NCBI GenBank assembly: GCA_964529855.1
Contig: CAZGZU010000018.1
Span: 1-11,909 of the forward strand
Direction of reading: 5' to 3'
DNA: 11,909 nucleotides
Origin: CAZGZU01 sp964529855
GTDB taxonomy: Bacteria > Patescibacteriota > Minisyncoccia > Portnoybacterales > UBA2143
The notes beneath the pieces are model-generated. The model saw only the letters and a list, made by a program, of their open reading frames with translations. It was not told the DNA's origin and did no database searches. Positions 10,913-11,909 of the stretch are shown piece by piece. Position 1 is the stretch's first letter; each line of letters starts with the position of its first letter. Both the position numbers and the translations under genes were made by a program.

Positions 10913-11909
10913 CTAAACTTCCGCCATAACTGACCGAAGTTTTTTATACCAAACAAATCCTCCCAAAGCCAAATAATAACTTATTAAAATTATCAGAGAA
11001 ACTTTTCTGAACTCAAGAGCGGCCAAAGGGACAGATGAAAGATAGTCAACTACCTTAACAACATAGCTTAATAACCACCAAACTGACCAGGCAATAATTT
11101 TAGCCAAACTTAACCAAACCAGACCAGCAAAACTTAAAATCATGCCTGATATCATTATAACAGGCAGAAGAGGAACAATCAGCAAATTAGCCAGAGGCGA
11201 GATTAAAGAAAGCCGGCCAAAATGGAAAATCAAAACAGGCAAAGTGCCTAGTTGAGCAGCCAGGGTCATGGTTAAAATATCTTTGAAATGCCAGGGATTA
11301 GGCCAGTTAATTGTCTTCTCATCAAAAATCGGCTTGAGGTAAATAATGCTTAAAGTGGCCATAAAAGAAAGCTGAAATCCCACATCAGCTTTTAAAAGAG
11401 ATGGATTAACAGCCAGCATGGTGGTGGCGGCCAAAACAACTGCCCGGTCAGCGCTTCTTAGCCGACCGATTTTCTGAGCCAGTAAAAGCAGGCCGGCCAT
11501 CAAACCGGCCCGAACAGCCGAGGCAGGCGCCCCAATCATCAGGATATAGATAATCAGGAGAGTAAGGACAAAATAAAAGGCCTGGCCGCGCCAAAGACCA
11601 ATGGCCAAAGCCAGAAAAAGAAGAATCTGCGTCATAATAATCATATGCATACCTGATATAGCCACAATGTGCCGCGTGCCGCTGATATTCAATTTTTCCT
11701 TTAACTCATCCGAAAGTCCGTAACGGTCACCCAGAAAAACTGCCTTTAAGACGGCTGATTGAGGCGGTAACAAAGTTTGTTCGATAACCCCTCTTAGTTT
11801 GTCTTTAAAATTAAATACTCGCTGGAATAACCAACTGGCTGGTTCTTGAGCTTATAGCTTGATGTTCGCCCCATAAATCACCAAATAGATTTTATCCTTG
11901 GCTAAATAC
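10913..11909 (-). pseudogene. comEC: ComEC/Rec2 DNA-uptake channel, membrane part, with an in-frame TAA (runs off the right edge)
   Basis: The long open part (11773 to 10913, 286 residues from a TTG) has many membrane helices and the competence-domain signature LNISGTRHIVAISGMHM. This is the polytopic channel that passes single-stranded DNA across the membrane. The frame stays coding further upstream: AQEPASWLFQRVFNFKDKL precedes LPPQSAVLKAVFLGDR, and before a TAA at 11854-11852 the frame reads YLAKDKIYLVIYGANIKL. This last block looks like the end of the ComEC N-terminal (DUF4131) domain, whose usual text is YLxxxGIyxxi. The TAA therefore interrupts a once continuous gene, one base away from a TTA leucine codon. 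No ATG or GTG lies between the TAA and the TTG. It may be a nonsense mutation, a sequencing error, or two cooperating pieces. The MBL gene follows. Confidence 0.72.

Overview
The window reads as a piece of a small, AT-leaning bacterial genome of the Candidate Phyla Radiation (Patescibacteria), most likely a parcubacterial lineage. That placement is inference. It rests on tightly packed short genes, few Shine-Dalgarno sequences, a short IF-2 beside rbfA, a tiny anchored protein with a cysteine/GQWVKHG tail that I associate with Patescibacteria, a DUF4446 gene, a nucleoside diphosphate kinase with a large internal insert, a ComEC split from its metallo-beta-lactamase part, and nine tRNA genes scattered among housekeeping genes. 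TGA acts as a normal stop in several genes, so there is no sign of UGA recoding.

Layout. 1-679 (-): the N-terminal half of an MFS transporter, divergent from tRNA-Val (741-817, +). 883-1512 (+): a P-loop kinase-like protein with its own promoter and terminator. 1556-4842 (+): a tight run of tRNA-Ser, a 54-aa anchored protein, a CYTH-domain protein, a DUF4446 protein, infB, rbfA and tRNA-Cys, the tRNA-Cys also having a possible promoter of its own. 4891-5530 (+): an HNH endonuclease with what looks like a leaderless promoter, then an unusual tRNA-Leu and a shared terminator. 5529-6017 (-): a 3D-domain surface protein. 6179-6503 (-): four tRNAs (Arg, Ala, Phe, Gly). These are divergent from an HtrA-like serine protease (6648-7715, +), and both -35 boxes lie in one palindrome. 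7828-8463 (-): a site-2 protease, divergent from rpmB (8510-8698, +), whose stop codon touches tRNA-Pro. 8837-9291 (-): a two-gene cassette with strong Shine-Dalgarno sites, an unknown 105-aa protein followed by a 41-aa RanBP2-type zinc finger. 9394-11909 (-): ndk, the ComEC metallo-beta-lactamase protein, and the ComEC membrane part, which carries an in-frame TAA.

How the genes relate. infB, rbfA, rpmB and the tRNAs serve translation. HtrA, the site-2 protease and the 3D-domain protein belong to envelope and stress functions. The comEC genes belong to DNA uptake, which matters in CPR cells that scavenge nucleotides, and ndk balances nucleoside triphosphates. The points most worth a second look are the tRNA-Leu whose 19-56 tertiary pair is swapped to C19-G56, the zinc-finger micro-operon, the interrupted comEC, the apparently leaderless genes, and the mRNA start placed directly after the CCA end of a tRNA.
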